A stretch of DNA of 64,000 nt from Ostreococcus lucimarinus CCE9901 (GCF_000092065.1 NC_009367.1:248001-312000); one strand, 5' to 3'. Shown: positions 1-10,215, numbered from the stretch's first letter. Program-made: numbers and translations. Notes: generated by a model not told the origin, from the letters alone.

Positions 1-127
1 GCGTCGCGTAGAGGCGGACGTCGTCGCGCGCGCCATCCACCCGGTCGCGCGCGCGGGTGATTGTGATGGTCCGTGTGTTTGACACCGCGGGCGGTCTCAC
101 GACGTCCCGACGCGCGCGGTCGTTTCA

Positions 128-180
<53 letters not shown>

Positions 181-307
181 GCGCGAGTCGCGCGTGAACG
201 CACGCGAGTGAGCGCGCGCACGACCGTCGAGGACGCGCGCGACGGGAACGCGGACGCGGAGGTAACGCGACGCATCGGCATCGGCGTTCGGCATCGCATT
301 CGGCGCC
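1..307. other. Region upstream of ADA2, with a CGA repeat
   Basis: No gene is supported here. The open frames on both strands consist of low-complexity Arg/Ser/Val runs translated from the trinucleotide repeat. The stretch probably holds the 5' leader and promoter of the ADA2 gene whose ATG is at 308. The left end may contain the edge of a neighbouring gene that cannot be recognised. Confidence 0.5.
133..179. repeat. (CGA)n microsatellite
   Basis: About 15 perfect copies of CGA lie 130-175 bp before the ADA2 start codon. The repeat keeps all six frames open and produces spurious Arg or Ser runs. It is not inside a supported coding sequence. Confidence 0.9.
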
Positions 308-1954
308 ATGGCGAGCGCGCTCGTGCCGAAACGGCGACGGGTGGCGACGGAAAACGCGATGACGAAGCTGAGTGGGAACGGGGAGTCGTGCGCACTGTTT
401 AACTGTAACTATTGCCAAAAGGACATCTCGAACGTGGTGCGCGTACGGTGCGCGGAGTGCGCAAACGTGGATCTGTGCACGGAGTGCTTCGCGGTCGGCG
501 TGGAGCCGCACCCGCACAAGGCGTATCATCAGTATCACGTCATCGACAACATGTCGTTTCCGCTGTTCACGCGAGATTGGGGGGCTGACGAAGAGTTGTT
601 ATTGCTGGAGGCAGTGGAGATGTTCGGGTTGGGGAACTGGACCGAGGTGAGCGAACACGTCGGGACGAAGACGCGCGCGCAGTGTCACGCGCACTATTTT
701 GAAGTCTACGTCAAGTCTCCTTGCGCGCCGTTACCGGATATGTCGAAGATTTTAGGAAAAGGCGTCGCGCGTATGACATCAGACGAGCTCAAAGCGGAGG
801 CGGAGCAAAAGGCGAACGAAAATAAGGATGTGGAGGAGGAGGAGAAGCTTCTCGAATCGCTTGCTAACCCGAACGCAGTGAAGACGGAGGGCAACGTGCA
901 GGAACTCACAGGTTACAACATCAAGCGCAATGAGTTCGATCCCGAATACGACATGGATGCCGAACTTCCCCTGGCGGAGATGGAATTTCGCGAAAACGAC
1001 ACCGAAGAAGACGTCCAGATGAAGCTGCGAATGATTGAAATCTACAACAGCCGGCTTCAAGAACGAGCGAGAAGAAAACAATTCATTCTCGAACGCAATC
1101 TGCTGAACGTGAAAAAGCAACAAAACGTGGAAAAGAAGCGTTCACAATACGAGCGCGACTTACACGGCACCATGCGTATATTTGCACGCTTTCTCACGAG
1201 TACCGAGTACGACGTCTTGCTCGAGGGTCTCGCCGCGGAGCACCGAATCCGAACCCGCATCACCGAACTGAAAGAGTACAGACGCAATGGTATTCATACC
1301 ATCGCAGAGGGCGAGGATTACGATTTGGAGAAGCGTCGTCGTGAGACGGAGTTCGCTCGTCTACACGCGATCGAGCATCCAACTAGCAAGAACATAGCCA
1401 GAGCGAACAAGTTCATCGTGCGAGATGCCACACAAATCAATGAGCAGTTGACTCGCATGAACGACGAAGACAAGACGGTATCCGTGATCCCGACGCCTCG
1501 TACGTCGAGCTTAGGTCCTCGCCGTCGAATGTACTTGTCACTTGATCTCGCCGATCTTCCAGGCGTAGACCTTTTGAACGACGACGAAAAGGAGTTGTGC
1601 AGGAGCTGTCGCTTATTGCCTGTGCAGTATCTCTCGATGAAGGTGGAGTTGATGCGAGAGGGTCTCAAGTCCGAAAAGCCGCTCAACAGAAATCACGTTC
1701 GGAATATGTTCAAAGTAGACCCACTCAAGGCTATTCGTGTGTATGAGTTACTCCTACAGCACGGCTGGGTGTTGGAAGACGGCTTCGTGAACCCAGGTGA
1801 GGATGAAGACTCCGAACCTGCGCCGAAAAAGTCAGCCAGCGCAGACGAGGAGGAAGACGAGGAGGACGATGAAGTAGATTACGAAACCGACGATAACGAC
1901 GAAGACGAGGACGAGGAAGACGACGAGGAAGAGGATAGCGAGGAAGACGATTAG
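308..1954 (+). CDS. ADA2: Transcriptional adaptor ADA2 (SAGA/ADA histone acetyltransferase complex)
   Basis: Nuclear co-activator subunit that binds GCN5 and stimulates histone acetylation (family knowledge). The 548-aa product has, in order, a ZZ zinc finger (about residues 32-80, CNYC, CAEC and CTEC pairs followed by HPHKAYHQYH), a SANT/Myb domain (about 90-140, WGADEELLLLEAVEMFG and NWTEVSEHVGTKT), a central basic ADA2 region, a C-terminal SWIRM-like domain (about 440-505) and a strongly acidic Asp/Glu tail (about 510-548). Length and domain order match plant ADA2. The ATG at 308 sits in a CGCCATGG context and no intron is needed. It converges with the DUF3685-like gene on the opposite strand. 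The family is certain; the paralogue (ADA2a or ADA2b) is not resolved. Confidence 0.95.
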   Translation: MASALVPKRRRVATENAMTKLSGNGESCALFNCNYCQKDISNVVRVRCAECANVDLCTECFAVGVEPHPHKAYHQYHVIDNMSFPLFTRDWGADEELLLLEAVEMFGLGNWTEVSEHVGTKTRAQCHAHYFEVYVKSPCAPLPDMSKILGKGVARMTSDELKAEAEQKANENKDVEEEEKLLESLANPNAVKTEGNVQELTGYNIKRNEFDPEYDMDAELPLAEMEFRENDTEEDVQMKLRMIEIYNSRLQERARRKQFILERNLLNVKKQQNVEKKRSQYERDLHGTMRIFARFLTSTEYDVLLEGLAAEHRIRTRITELKEYRRNGIHTIAEGEDYDLEKRRRETEFARLHAIEHPTSKNIARANKFIVRDATQINEQLTRMNDEDKTVSVIPTPRTSSLGPRRRMYLSLDLADLPGVDLLNDDEKELCRSCRLLPVQYLSMKVELMREGLKSEKPLNRNHVRNMFKVDPLKAIRVYELLLQHGWVLEDGFVNPGEDEDSEPAPKKSASADEEEDEEDDEVDYETDDNDEDEDEEDDEEEDSEEDD

Positions 1955-2072
1955 CATGAGACGTTTTCTCCTCATTAGATTTTACAGTGCTGTAGTGACA
2001 TATGACGGGAGTCATTTATTATTAATTTTTTCCCCAGCGTAGAAGCGATCGCCCCGTGCTGCCTGTCGTCTA

Positions 2073-3905
2073 CTACGTGAATTTCACTCTGTTTTGAGGG
2101 TCCATGCTTTCTTTGATTCCACGATACACCAATCCAAGCGAACGGCCTGCGTTAGAGAGAGTAAGTCGATGCACAAAATAATTAATTTCAAACGCACCAA
2201 TTAATGTCACCAGTAACCAAGAAGCCACCCGGCTGCAGTTGTTCAGTGCGCTTCTGAACAAGGGAAGGCTCACATCAGCGAGTTCTATTATCATAGAAAC
2301 AGCTAAACGAAATCCCTTCACCTTTGCGAGCTCTGGCTGGCGACAAACGTGAATTTTCCTCGTCACGAGCTGTGTGAAAAATAATTAATTTCAGCGACAA
2401 ATTAAAAAATTAATTCAAACGCGCCGTCGCGCGGAGATACGTACCTCGCCGTTTGCATTCATGCCCCACAATTTATGCCAATCTTCGTACATCGCGACCA
2501 CGTCGTAATAATTGCGTGCAAGCCACGTGCGCAATGATGTTTCATTTCGAAATTTTTCCAACGAACGTGTGCTCTTCAAGCGAACGCTCAACGCGTCTCT
2601 GAACGGTGGAATGCGCACGACCGCTCCTGTGTCCTCCGTACGTGCGACTCCACCATTTACAGGCGCTTGTAGCCCGCTTTCACGCGCACACGTCACGTAA
2701 GCACACGCCACGGAGTCGGCAATATTTAATACCACGTCCTGCAAAACCGAAACGCACACCGAAGCCATAGGAGAATTGAAGAATTCCAGCACCGGTTCGA
2801 CGTCTTGAGTGTTAATTTTCGTCGATTTCTCAACGACTTGAACGCTTTCGGAAATATTGTCCGTTCGATTGGAGTTCTGCGATGATTGAAATAATTCAGA
2901 ATAATTAAATAAATATTTGTGAAGCTCAGCGAAAGTTAGACGTACCTTGGCCAAATACATCATCACTCCGGCATACAAAGCCATCTTACTTCCTTCAAGT
3001 ATTTCTCCTGTGAAAAACGCGATCAGCTCGGTCGAAGACGAAAGCGAGATCATACGTACCGTTCTGCCAAATTTTTTCATCGGCCACGTCTCCGGCCACG
3101 CGAACCACCCGAGCGCACCGCTCCTTGGCGCCGATGTCAAGCGCCATCGAATTCATCCAATCATTCGCGGAGACCCTAGCCACTGTTTGAATGAGTTCAC
3201 GCAAGCTTCCGTTGCTCTCTTCTATGTTCTCGAGCCCTTCTTTAAGCGCCAAGAGCACCACCCCTATGAGTTGTGCCCTGGCGCCGTCGTTGAGCGCCTG
3301 CAATTCAAGTTGCGGGGACGTGCCTTCTACCCCGCGTGAGTCCCACCAACCAATCGCTACGACGTCGCCTCCGACACCAGCTAACCCTTGACCCGCGGCG
3401 TGGAATATATCATCTCTTCCCGCGTCGGGCTTAAGCAAACTCTCCACGCGCGCCTGGGTGAGCTCTGCGGCTCGCGTTCTCGAGTTTGTCTTCGCGGCGT
3501 CTAACGACTCGTTTTCCCGCTCGATTTCGACAGTATCGTCGTGTCCAAGCAGTATTGGTAACGCCTTCGATGCCTACGAATGAAAATAAATCGGTCAGCC
3601 TCAATCTTCGTCGCGTTTGCGCTCGTTTGCTTCACCGAGAGCGTGCGGCGAGAGGCAACAAAACCACTCTTGACATCGCTCTGTCGGCGCGCACCGATCG
3701 ATTTTAGGTCCGAATCTCGCGCTTGTCGATAACGTACCCTTTGAACGAACGTCTCCAACCCGTTTCTCGCCGCGTCGACGAGATCGACGCCGATTTGCGC
3801 CCGTCGAACCGTTTCTAACCTGCTCCCGCCGCGACGCCCACGCCATCCTCGGCGCGCCGTCGGTGCGCTCGCGAGCGATCGCGACGACGTCGAAACCGAG
3901 AGCAT
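2073..3905 (-). CDS. DUF3685 (Ycf55-like) plastid protein, six exons
   Basis: No single frame covers this gene. Exons on the minus strand are 3905-3738, 3573-3060, 3007-2946, 2876-2445, 2369-2198 and 2146-2073, and all phases agree, giving 473 aa. The five introns are 164, 52, 69, 75 and 51 bp. Donors are GTACGT (four) or GTGCGT (one), and most introns are AT-rich with AATTAATT tracts. The start at 3905 gives a Ser/Arg-rich N-terminus like a transit peptide. The C-terminal half has LEKFRNE, YYDVVAMYEDWHKLWG, PELAKVKGF and a terminal GRSLGLVYRGIKESM, which resemble the end of cyanobacterial DUF3685 proteins as I remember them. The last join creates LLVTLIGRSLGLVYRGI, which supports it. Function is unknown. 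Exon structure is fairly secure; the family call is moderate. Confidence 0.6.
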
Positions 3906-4277
3906 GTTCGTGTGGACGCTTTCGCAAATTTCGCCGCGCGCTGTGACGCGCGCGCGGTCTCGCGCTCTGGTTCGGCGCTTCAACGGTCGCCACGAACGTC
4001 GCTTCGTTCGCGCGCGCGGCGCGCGGGGGCCGACGCGGCGTTTATCGCGCGCGTACCGTGTTTGCAGATAGTTCTAAATTGTCTTTGAGTGCGTGATTTT
4101 TCGACGACGATTTCGTAGGGTTGCGCGCCCTCGAGACGCCCACGAAATCGCTCGACGCGCGTTCGTTTTGGCGTTCGTTCGTTCGAAATCGACTCGACGC
4201 GCGTCCACGTCGACCGCGCGCGTGATCGGCGGTGCGCCCGCAGACGGACGCGCGCGGCGCGCGTGCGGACGAATATC

Positions 4278-5312
4278 ATGCACGTCACCAACGTCGGCGG
4301 TTCGTTAACCACCGCCGTGTGTCTGTCTCTCATCGCCTGGTCCGTGCGCGTCTTGCGAAGCGCCAAGCACAGAGATCGAGCGAGACAGCGAACGACGTCG
4401 AGCTCGCAACCGACGGTGAAATTGAACAAACAGACGTACGGGGTGCTGAGTGCGAAAGCGTTTTGGATGTTGGTTCAAACGAAACCGGTGAAATACTTGC
4501 TATTAGACGTCAGACCGAAGAGCGAGGACGGGGGGGCGACGGCGGTGACGAAGCTGAGCGACAGACTCGCCGTGACGCACATCTTACCGGAAGAGTTGGC
4601 GAACTTGTTGCGCAATCGTAACACACTGTGGAAGAAGAGATTTCCAAACATTCCCGTGCCGAGTTTAAGGACGACGATGATTTTTGTGAGCACGCACGGG
4701 CATAGCTCGTCGCACGCCGCGGCGCTCGCGACGAGCCTGGGATTCACGCGGTGCTCCATCGTGGACGGCGGACTCGCCGCGGCGGTACCTCTAGCACACT
4801 TCGACGAACCCGCTGTGTTTTCATCAGGGAAAGATCGAGCTCTGAGCTTCGACGCGGTGTTACTTCTCCTGGAAACGGTGAGAGACGACGGCAATGCGCT
4901 GGGACTAGTGATTTTGGACATTCGAAGGTTTGACGAGCGCGCGCTTTACGGAACACTCGAGGGGTCAACGCACGTCCCGGTGGATCATCTGCCCAAAGCA
5001 GTGCATATGAACGATGAAGAGTGGGTGCGGATGTTCCGATTTCACAAGCCGACGTCGGATAATCTCATCTTGTTGCATAGCCGAAGCAGTAGTTCCGCGG
5101 CGTGGGCGAAGCAGCTGCTTTCAGACGCCGGTTTGCACAACTGCCATTCTTACGTCGACGGCGCGTATGCCGGTCCTGATGGGACTTTAAGAAGTTACGA
5201 GGCATACGAAGAGGGTGGTGCACCCCCGGAGCCGGTGAGTATCGGACAAAGTGTGACGTTTAATCGAACGAGCGCCGAGCGAGAGTTGCTCAACTTGAGA
5301 ATTCGTGTGTAG
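4278..5312 (+). CDS. Membrane-anchored protein with two rhodanese-like domains
   Basis: A 344-aa protein. Residues about 8-25 form a hydrophobic anchor (TTAVCLSLIAWSVRVL). Two rhodanese-like folds follow: residues about 55-175 (YLLLDVRP and FTRCSIVDGGLAAAVPL) and about 195-320 (VILDIRRFDERALYGTLEGS and CHSYVDGAYAG). The positions that should carry the catalytic Cys read STHGHSSSHA and LHSRSSSSAA, so both loops lack Cys. Sulfurtransferase activity is therefore unlikely, and a binding or scaffold role, as in other inactive rhodanese proteins, is inferred. The frame is open from a GTG at 4263 but the first ATG is 4278. It converges with the desaturase gene; the ends are about 120 bp apart. Confidence 0.85.
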   Translation: MHVTNVGGSLTTAVCLSLIAWSVRVLRSAKHRDRARQRTTSSSQPTVKLNKQTYGVLSAKAFWMLVQTKPVKYLLLDVRPKSEDGGATAVTKLSDRLAVTHILPEELANLLRNRNTLWKKRFPNIPVPSLRTTMIFVSTHGHSSSHAAALATSLGFTRCSIVDGGLAAAVPLAHFDEPAVFSSGKDRALSFDAVLLLLETVRDDGNALGLVILDIRRFDERALYGTLEGSTHVPVDHLPKAVHMNDEEWVRMFRFHKPTSDNLILLHSRSSSSAAWAKQLLSDAGLHNCHSYVDGAYAGPDGTLRSYEAYEEGGAPPEPVSIGQSVTFNRTSAERELLNLRIRV

Positions 5313-5431
5313 TTTGTAAGTTAGAATTAGATCAAAACAATGATGAGGCGGAGGTGTAAGTATATCACAATAATCGTATTTCTGTCGTTTGCTCGTTTGA
5401 AGTCAACAAGCGCGTAAGGTAAGTTATAATT

Positions 5432-7051
5432 CTAATTGATGGCTGGCGAAAGTTGCGGGTTCGCGAACTTCGGAAGTAAAACGTCGTCGATTTGCTCCGC
5501 CGTGCCCATGTCTCTGACGAATTTCCAGAACGCGACGAAAATGCCGGGAAGTGTTCTGTATGACGAGTAAGGAATGCCCATCTTCGCCGCTTCTTCCGCG
5601 ACAATTTTCGCGATCGCGGGGTAGTGCACAAAGCAAATCGCCGGGAACAGGTGATGCTCGACTTGCAAGTTCAGACCGCCGGTGAAAAAGTTTCCAATCT
5701 TTCCACCCCAGTCAGCGCTAGTCACCAACTGCTGCACGCCCCAATCTCTTTCCCACGCCTCTCCACCGGTATCTTCAGGGAGTTTGGCCTCGGGCACGTT
5801 GTGACTCACCGCGAACGTACACGCGAGGACGACTCCTTGGCACGCCATGAAACCGACGATGCCGGCGACGACGGCGGAAGCCGCGTGGCTCATCAAAGGT
5901 GCAGCCAACAAACCGAAGTGCACAAACTTGCCGATAACTACGGTGGCAAGTTCCCAAGTGGTCGCCCCGTGGAGCTTTGCGCCTTCGGTATCGCGAGTGA
6001 ACAAACCGACGATGTCGCCGACTTGGAACGCCACCTGCAACAACGGAAAGGCCAAGAACATGTACCAGTGCTGGAAGCGGTGGTACCACGCCTTGGGACG
6101 ACGAGCGTCGAAACGCAAGAGAGGCATGGCGGTGTACACGTCTTGATCCATAGCATTGTCGTTGCAGTGAATGTGGTGGCTCACCTGGTGGTGGTATCGC
6201 CACATCAAAGACGAGCCGCCGATGAGATCGTTCGTCAAACCGAGGACGCCGTTGACGGCGGGCGACGGTGACATCGCCCCGTGATTGGCGCAATGCTGAA
6301 TCGTGAGCCCGATCCACGCACCAGCTAAGCCAAGGAGGCAACCCGAGAGAAAGCCCGGGATGGTGGCGTACACACCGTACGCAAACGCGGCGAAAGACAA
6401 AATCGTTATCGTCGCGTGGTCGCCACCCATTCTGTGTTTGTTCTTCCCTTCTTCCGGGAAAAGTTCCTCGCGAACGCGATTGCGGATGTTGTTGTACAGC
6501 GGCGAATCGTTCGGTCTCGGTGACTTCGCCACGGCGTCGACCGGGAACCCCTCGAGCTTGGGTAACATCCTGAAGCGCGCCGTCGCCACCTCTGGTCGCA
6601 AGTGATAGGATTCCATGAGCGCCGTGCAGTCGCGACCGATGGCGAGGTTCAACAACCAGTTCCCGCCCGGATGCTTCTCAAAGAACGGTCCGAGGTCGTA
6701 CGCCACGTCTCGAAACACCGTCCACTTCACCTTTTGCCACTTCTCATCGTTCCACGGATCCTCCATCCCCGGCGCCGCGACGTCCGGGCGCGGCAACCTC
6801 AGCGCCTCGCGTCTCGCCTCCAGGGACATCATCTTCTCCCCCTCCTCGCCCTCGACGCTTCTTTCGACGACCGCGGCGTTCCCTTCGCCCTCGATCGATC
6901 GCGGAACGATCGCATACCTCCCCGATCGCGCGCGCCGCGCGTCCGCGCGCACCGCGCTCGTCGTCGCGCGCGTCGTCGTCGCTCGACGGCGATAATCACA
7001 CCTCGCGCTCGACGTCGTCGTCGTCGCGAACGCGCGCGCGACGGTGCGCAT
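5432..7051 (-). CDS. Cytochrome b5-fused front-end fatty acid desaturase, probably plastid-targeted
   Basis: Introduces a double bond between an existing one and the carboxyl end of polyunsaturated acyl chains (family knowledge). The 539-aa product starts with an Arg/Ser/Thr/Ala-rich stretch of about 75 residues like a transit peptide. It has a cytochrome b5 haem motif HPGG (127-130) and three histidine boxes: QHCANH (252-257), HHQVSHH (287-293) and QVEHH (463-467). The Gln in the last box is the front-end hallmark. Several hydrophobic segments lie between the boxes. The frame is open up to 7297, but the ATG at 7051 gives the natural transit peptide. It is close in my memory to an Ostreococcus desaturase from the polyunsaturated fatty acid pathway. 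Regiospecificity (delta-4, -5 or -6) cannot be read from the sequence. Confidence 0.9.
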   Translation of the reverse strand: MRTVARAFATTTTSSARCDYRRRATTTRATTSAVRADARRARSGRYAIVPRSIEGEGNAAVVERSVEGEEGEKMMSLEARREALRLPRPDVAAPGMEDPWNDEKWQKVKWTVFRDVAYDLGPFFEKHPGGNWLLNLAIGRDCTALMESYHLRPEVATARFRMLPKLEGFPVDAVAKSPRPNDSPLYNNIRNRVREELFPEEGKNKHRMGGDHATITILSFAAFAYGVYATIPGFLSGCLLGLAGAWIGLTIQHCANHGAMSPSPAVNGVLGLTNDLIGGSSLMWRYHHQVSHHIHCNDNAMDQDVYTAMPLLRFDARRPKAWYHRFQHWYMFLAFPLLQVAFQVGDIVGLFTRDTEGAKLHGATTWELATVVIGKFVHFGLLAAPLMSHAASAVVAGIVGFMACQGVVLACTFAVSHNVPEAKLPEDTGGEAWERDWGVQQLVTSADWGGKIGNFFTGGLNLQVEHHLFPAICFVHYPAIAKIVAEEAAKMGIPYSSYRTLPGIFVAFWKFVRDMGTAEQIDDVLLPKFANPQLSPAIN

Positions 7052-7535
7052 GGCGGGCTCGATCGCTCGGCGCGGATTCGTGGCGTTCGGATCCGTCTCG
7101 GGCGCTTCGCGCGTTCGGGCGTTCGAGCGCTCGCTGTCCCGGACGCGCGCTGTGACGAGCCGACGCGACGACGCCGACGCGACGACGCCGCGCGCGGATC
7201 GGATCGCGTGACGTCGGTCGGGGCGCGTCGGGCGTCGAGGGACTCGTTCTCGAGTCGAGACTCGTCGATGGGATCGGTGTGGTCCGTGTGTATCCATTCA
7301 ATCGCACCATCGGTCGCATCGTCCGATCGCGACCGCTCGCGACCGCTCGCGCTCGCGCTCGAGGCGGACGCGCGGGACGCCGCGGGACGACGACGAGACG
7401 ACGATCCGACGACGCGACGACGCCCGGCACAGCGACGCGCGTCGTCGTCGTCGACGTCGTCGTCGACGAGTCGCGAGCGTCGTCGACGCGCGCGCGTCGT
7501 CGACGCGCGAACGCGACGCGCGCGCCGTCGACGCC
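7052..7535. other. Divergent promoter region between desaturase and STAY-GREEN
   Basis: A 484-bp GC-rich gap between the two start codons. Long open frames cross it on both strands but are Arg/Ala/Ser/Thr-rich shadows with no recognisable domain. It presumably holds both promoters. No clear TATA box or other element was recognised. Confidence 0.5.
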
Positions 7536-8507
7536 ATGGCGCTGGATAGGGCGCTCGCGACGCGCGCGCGCGCGAGCGGGGCGTCGACGTCGACGTCGAC
7601 GCGCGACGCGAGCGGACGGCGACCGGGACCCGGCGCGCGAGGACGGCCGGCGAAGGGGCGCGGACGGGGGAAGGTGCGCGGCGACCGACGCGACGCGACG
7701 CGCGCGCGACGCGCGTCGATCGGGACGGGACGGGACGTCCGAGGCGCGGTTTTCGCGCGATGGGGGGGGACGGCGACGTCTAAAACCGCGAGCGACGCGC
7801 GAGAAAGGCGCGAGTGCGACTCGATGGAATCGTGACACTGACCGACGGCGATCGCGCGCGCGCAGACGACGACGAACGCGGTTTTCGACGCCTTGAAGTT
7901 TGACCCGGACAGAGTGTCGGTGGCGTTCGACGCGAGCTCGACGCGGGTGGAACCGGAGTCTTTATTGCAGCGGCGTTACACGCTGACGCACAACGATGTG
8001 ACGAGGAATTTGACGCTCACGGTAGGCGACGCGTTCAACGACGATCAAACGTCGATATGGTACACGAGATTGCTCAGAGACGAGGTGCTCGCGGAGTGGC
8101 GCGAGGACGGCTTGCACGTGTTTTGTCAGGTGAGCGCGAAGGAGGCTTGGTGGATACGATGGGCGGCGCCCCTTCGTTCGGTCGTGTTTCGTCAAAAATT
8201 ACCGTTGGTGTTAGATACGTTGCGTTACGCCGAGAGAGAGCTACTGGCGACGTATCCAGAGTTGTTTGACAGTCCGGTGTACGTCAACTTTGGCTCCGCG
8301 GACGGACCGGGGGACAAGGAGTATTGGGGAGATTTCAGAACGGCTGGATCGGAAGAGACGCGATCGAGTCGAGTGACGTGCGCGGATGGTGCAGGACTGG
8401 ATCCCAGAATAGCAGACAATGTTAGAAACACGATAATCACAGGGCGTGGTTCTCGCGTCGAGGTCGGCGGAGTGATTTTGGAAAACTCCCCAGCGCCTCC
8501 TCGCTAG
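7536..8507 (+). CDS. SGR: STAY-GREEN magnesium dechelatase
   Basis: Plastid enzyme that removes Mg from chlorophyll a and starts chlorophyll breakdown (family knowledge). Two exons, 7536-7673 and 7866-8507, give 259 aa. The 192-bp intron has donor AAG/GTGCGC, branch ACTGACC (CTGAC 7838-7842) and acceptor CGCGCAG. Phase 0 on both sides bridges the stop near 7833. Residues 1-45 look like a transit peptide. The core carries STAY-GREEN signatures: RRYTLTHNDVTRNLTLTVG (about 82-100), VLAEWRE, LHVFCQVS, LPLVLDTLRYAERELLATYP and VYVNFGS. The C-terminus is not Cys-rich as in many plant versions. Divergent from the desaturase gene. High confidence in the family; moderate in the exact start. Confidence 0.92.
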
Positions 8508-8733
8508 CGAATGCGTTTTGAAGACCACGTCGTCGTCGTGCCGGCGGGCGAGCGACGCGGTCGAGTTTAGGACTTTTTATTACCACCTTTCTCATTAGTA
8601 CTCATCATTCTTCGCACGATTCGAGCGGTGCGAGGAGCCAACGAGAGCTCGCCGACTTCGCAGCCGCTCTTCTGCTCGCCCGACGAGTGACCGCAGACCG
8701 CGCTTCGCACGCGCGTCTCGGTGCGTCGCTACC

Positions 8734-10215
8734 ATGCGACGCTCGGCGTGTTCGCGCCAACACCGCGAGCTCTGTGAGAATTTGTTCTCGTTCGCGCACA
8801 GAGCGCGCGCACGAGCCCGCACATCGACCGCATTCGCGACGGTGGACGAAGCGTTGCGGGACTTCGTCAATCACGAAAAGAGCGGCGTCCCGCGAAACGC
8901 TGGGACGGATACGACGGACGGATTCGATCTCGGACGCATGCATAGATTGTTGCGAGACTTTGACGATCCACACAGGGCGTATAACACGATACACGTGTCG
9001 GGAACGAAGGGGAAAGGAACGACGGTTTCCGTGCTCGCGAGCGTCCTGCGCGCCGCTGGATTACGAATCGGCACGTATAAGAGCCCTCACGTGTATACCG
9101 TGGCGGAAAGGATTCGGAGTAGCGAAAGTGATGCGTCTGCACAAGTTCTCGACGTACTGCGCGATTTAGAGCGAGAGATAAAGTCTGCACAACAGCGTGA
9201 GGGCGGTCAGTTGTCGTACTTTGAAGTCCTCACGGCGCTCGCCTTTGCATACTTTAAAAAGGCAAACGTCGATTTAGCGCTCGTGGAAGTCGGTCTCGGG
9301 GGAAGTCGAGACGCCACAAACGTACTCGCGGCAGAAAATCTAGAAGCAGCGGTGATCACACACATAGGTGAGGAACACCTCGAAGCGCTCGGCGGTTCGA
9401 TTGAGACAATCGTAGACGCAAAAGCTGGCATCGCGCATAAAGGTCGTCCGGTGTTTTGTGCCCCAAACGTGGACGAACGAATAACAACAATGTTGAAAAC
9501 TGCGCTCCGCGCGCGTGGGGCGAACGTTATCGATAACGTATGCGTAGACACGCGTCTCGTGCGGTATCACGTGGAAGACTCGATCGCTTCGCAGGACGTC
9601 GACATCGACATCAAAGTGGATGGTAAAATAGCGTCCACCCTTTCGAACGTTCGAATTCCTCTCGCTGGGCCGCACCAGCGCGAGAACATAAGTCTTGCGC
9701 TTCGTGTTCTGTGGTGGCTTCGCGCTCAAAACAAAATCGACGCATCTCTGGAAGATATTCGAAGAGGCTTGGAAACGACGCGCAGTCCGGGGAACTTTGA
9801 AGTATTTGAGACGAGTGGAGGGCCCACGATGATTGCTGATGGCGCGCACACCAAAGGTTCCGCTCGAGTTCTCGTGAACACGATTCGTGAGGTTTATCCC
9901 GACCGAAAACTTTTGTTCGTCGTAGCGATGGCGGACGACAAGGATCACGGAGGATTTATTGAAGAGCTGTACAGGGCGGATCCCGTCGGTGTGGTGTGCA
10001 CTCAAATGCAAGTCGCCGGCGCATCGTCTCGAACGACGCCCGCGAAGACGCTCGCGAAGGCTTATATCGGCCCAGCGCATGGTCCGACTCCCACCTCAGA
10101 AGATGATTTCGAGAAGGCCTTGAAAGGAGCGCTCTCGCGCGGCGACGACGAGATTGTCGTGGTCGTGACGGGATCACTTTACACGTTCAAAGCGCTTAGC
10201 AAGGCGTTACTGTAG
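8734..10215 (+). CDS. Folylpolyglutamate synthase / dihydrofolate synthase
   Basis: Mur-ligase-fold enzyme that joins glutamate to dihydropteroate or folates using ATP. The 493-aa product has the P-loop GTKGKGTTVSVLASVLR (about 90-106), then GTYKSPHVYTVAERIR, the central VEVGLGGSRDATNVL, HIGEEHLEALG, the C-terminal-domain motif MIADGAHTKGS (about 368-378) and VVVVTGSLYTF near the end. The first 30-40 residues are Arg/Ala-rich and may target an organelle. The ATG at 8734 is the first in frame. Intronless. Family certain. Whether it is mono- or bifunctional (DHFS and FPGS) is not decidable from motifs. Confidence 0.93.
   Translation: MRRSACSRQHRELCENLFSFAHRARARARTSTAFATVDEALRDFVNHEKSGVPRNAGTDTTDGFDLGRMHRLLRDFDDPHRAYNTIHVSGTKGKGTTVSVLASVLRAAGLRIGTYKSPHVYTVAERIRSSESDASAQVLDVLRDLEREIKSAQQREGGQLSYFEVLTALAFAYFKKANVDLALVEVGLGGSRDATNVLAAENLEAAVITHIGEEHLEALGGSIETIVDAKAGIAHKGRPVFCAPNVDERITTMLKTALRARGANVIDNVCVDTRLVRYHVEDSIASQDVDIDIKVDGKIASTLSNVRIPLAGPHQRENISLALRVLWWLRAQNKIDASLEDIRRGLETTRSPGNFEVFETSGGPTMIADGAHTKGSARVLVNTIREVYPDRKLLFVVAMADDKDHGGFIEELYRADPVGVVCTQMQVAGASSRTTPAKTLAKAYIGPAHGPTPTSEDDFEKALKGALSRGDDEIVVVVTGSLYTFKALSKALL

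Noticed and set aside
6602-7549. Long plus-strand frame opposite the desaturase N-terminus
   Set aside because: Very Arg-rich antisense shadow caused by high GC; no motif.
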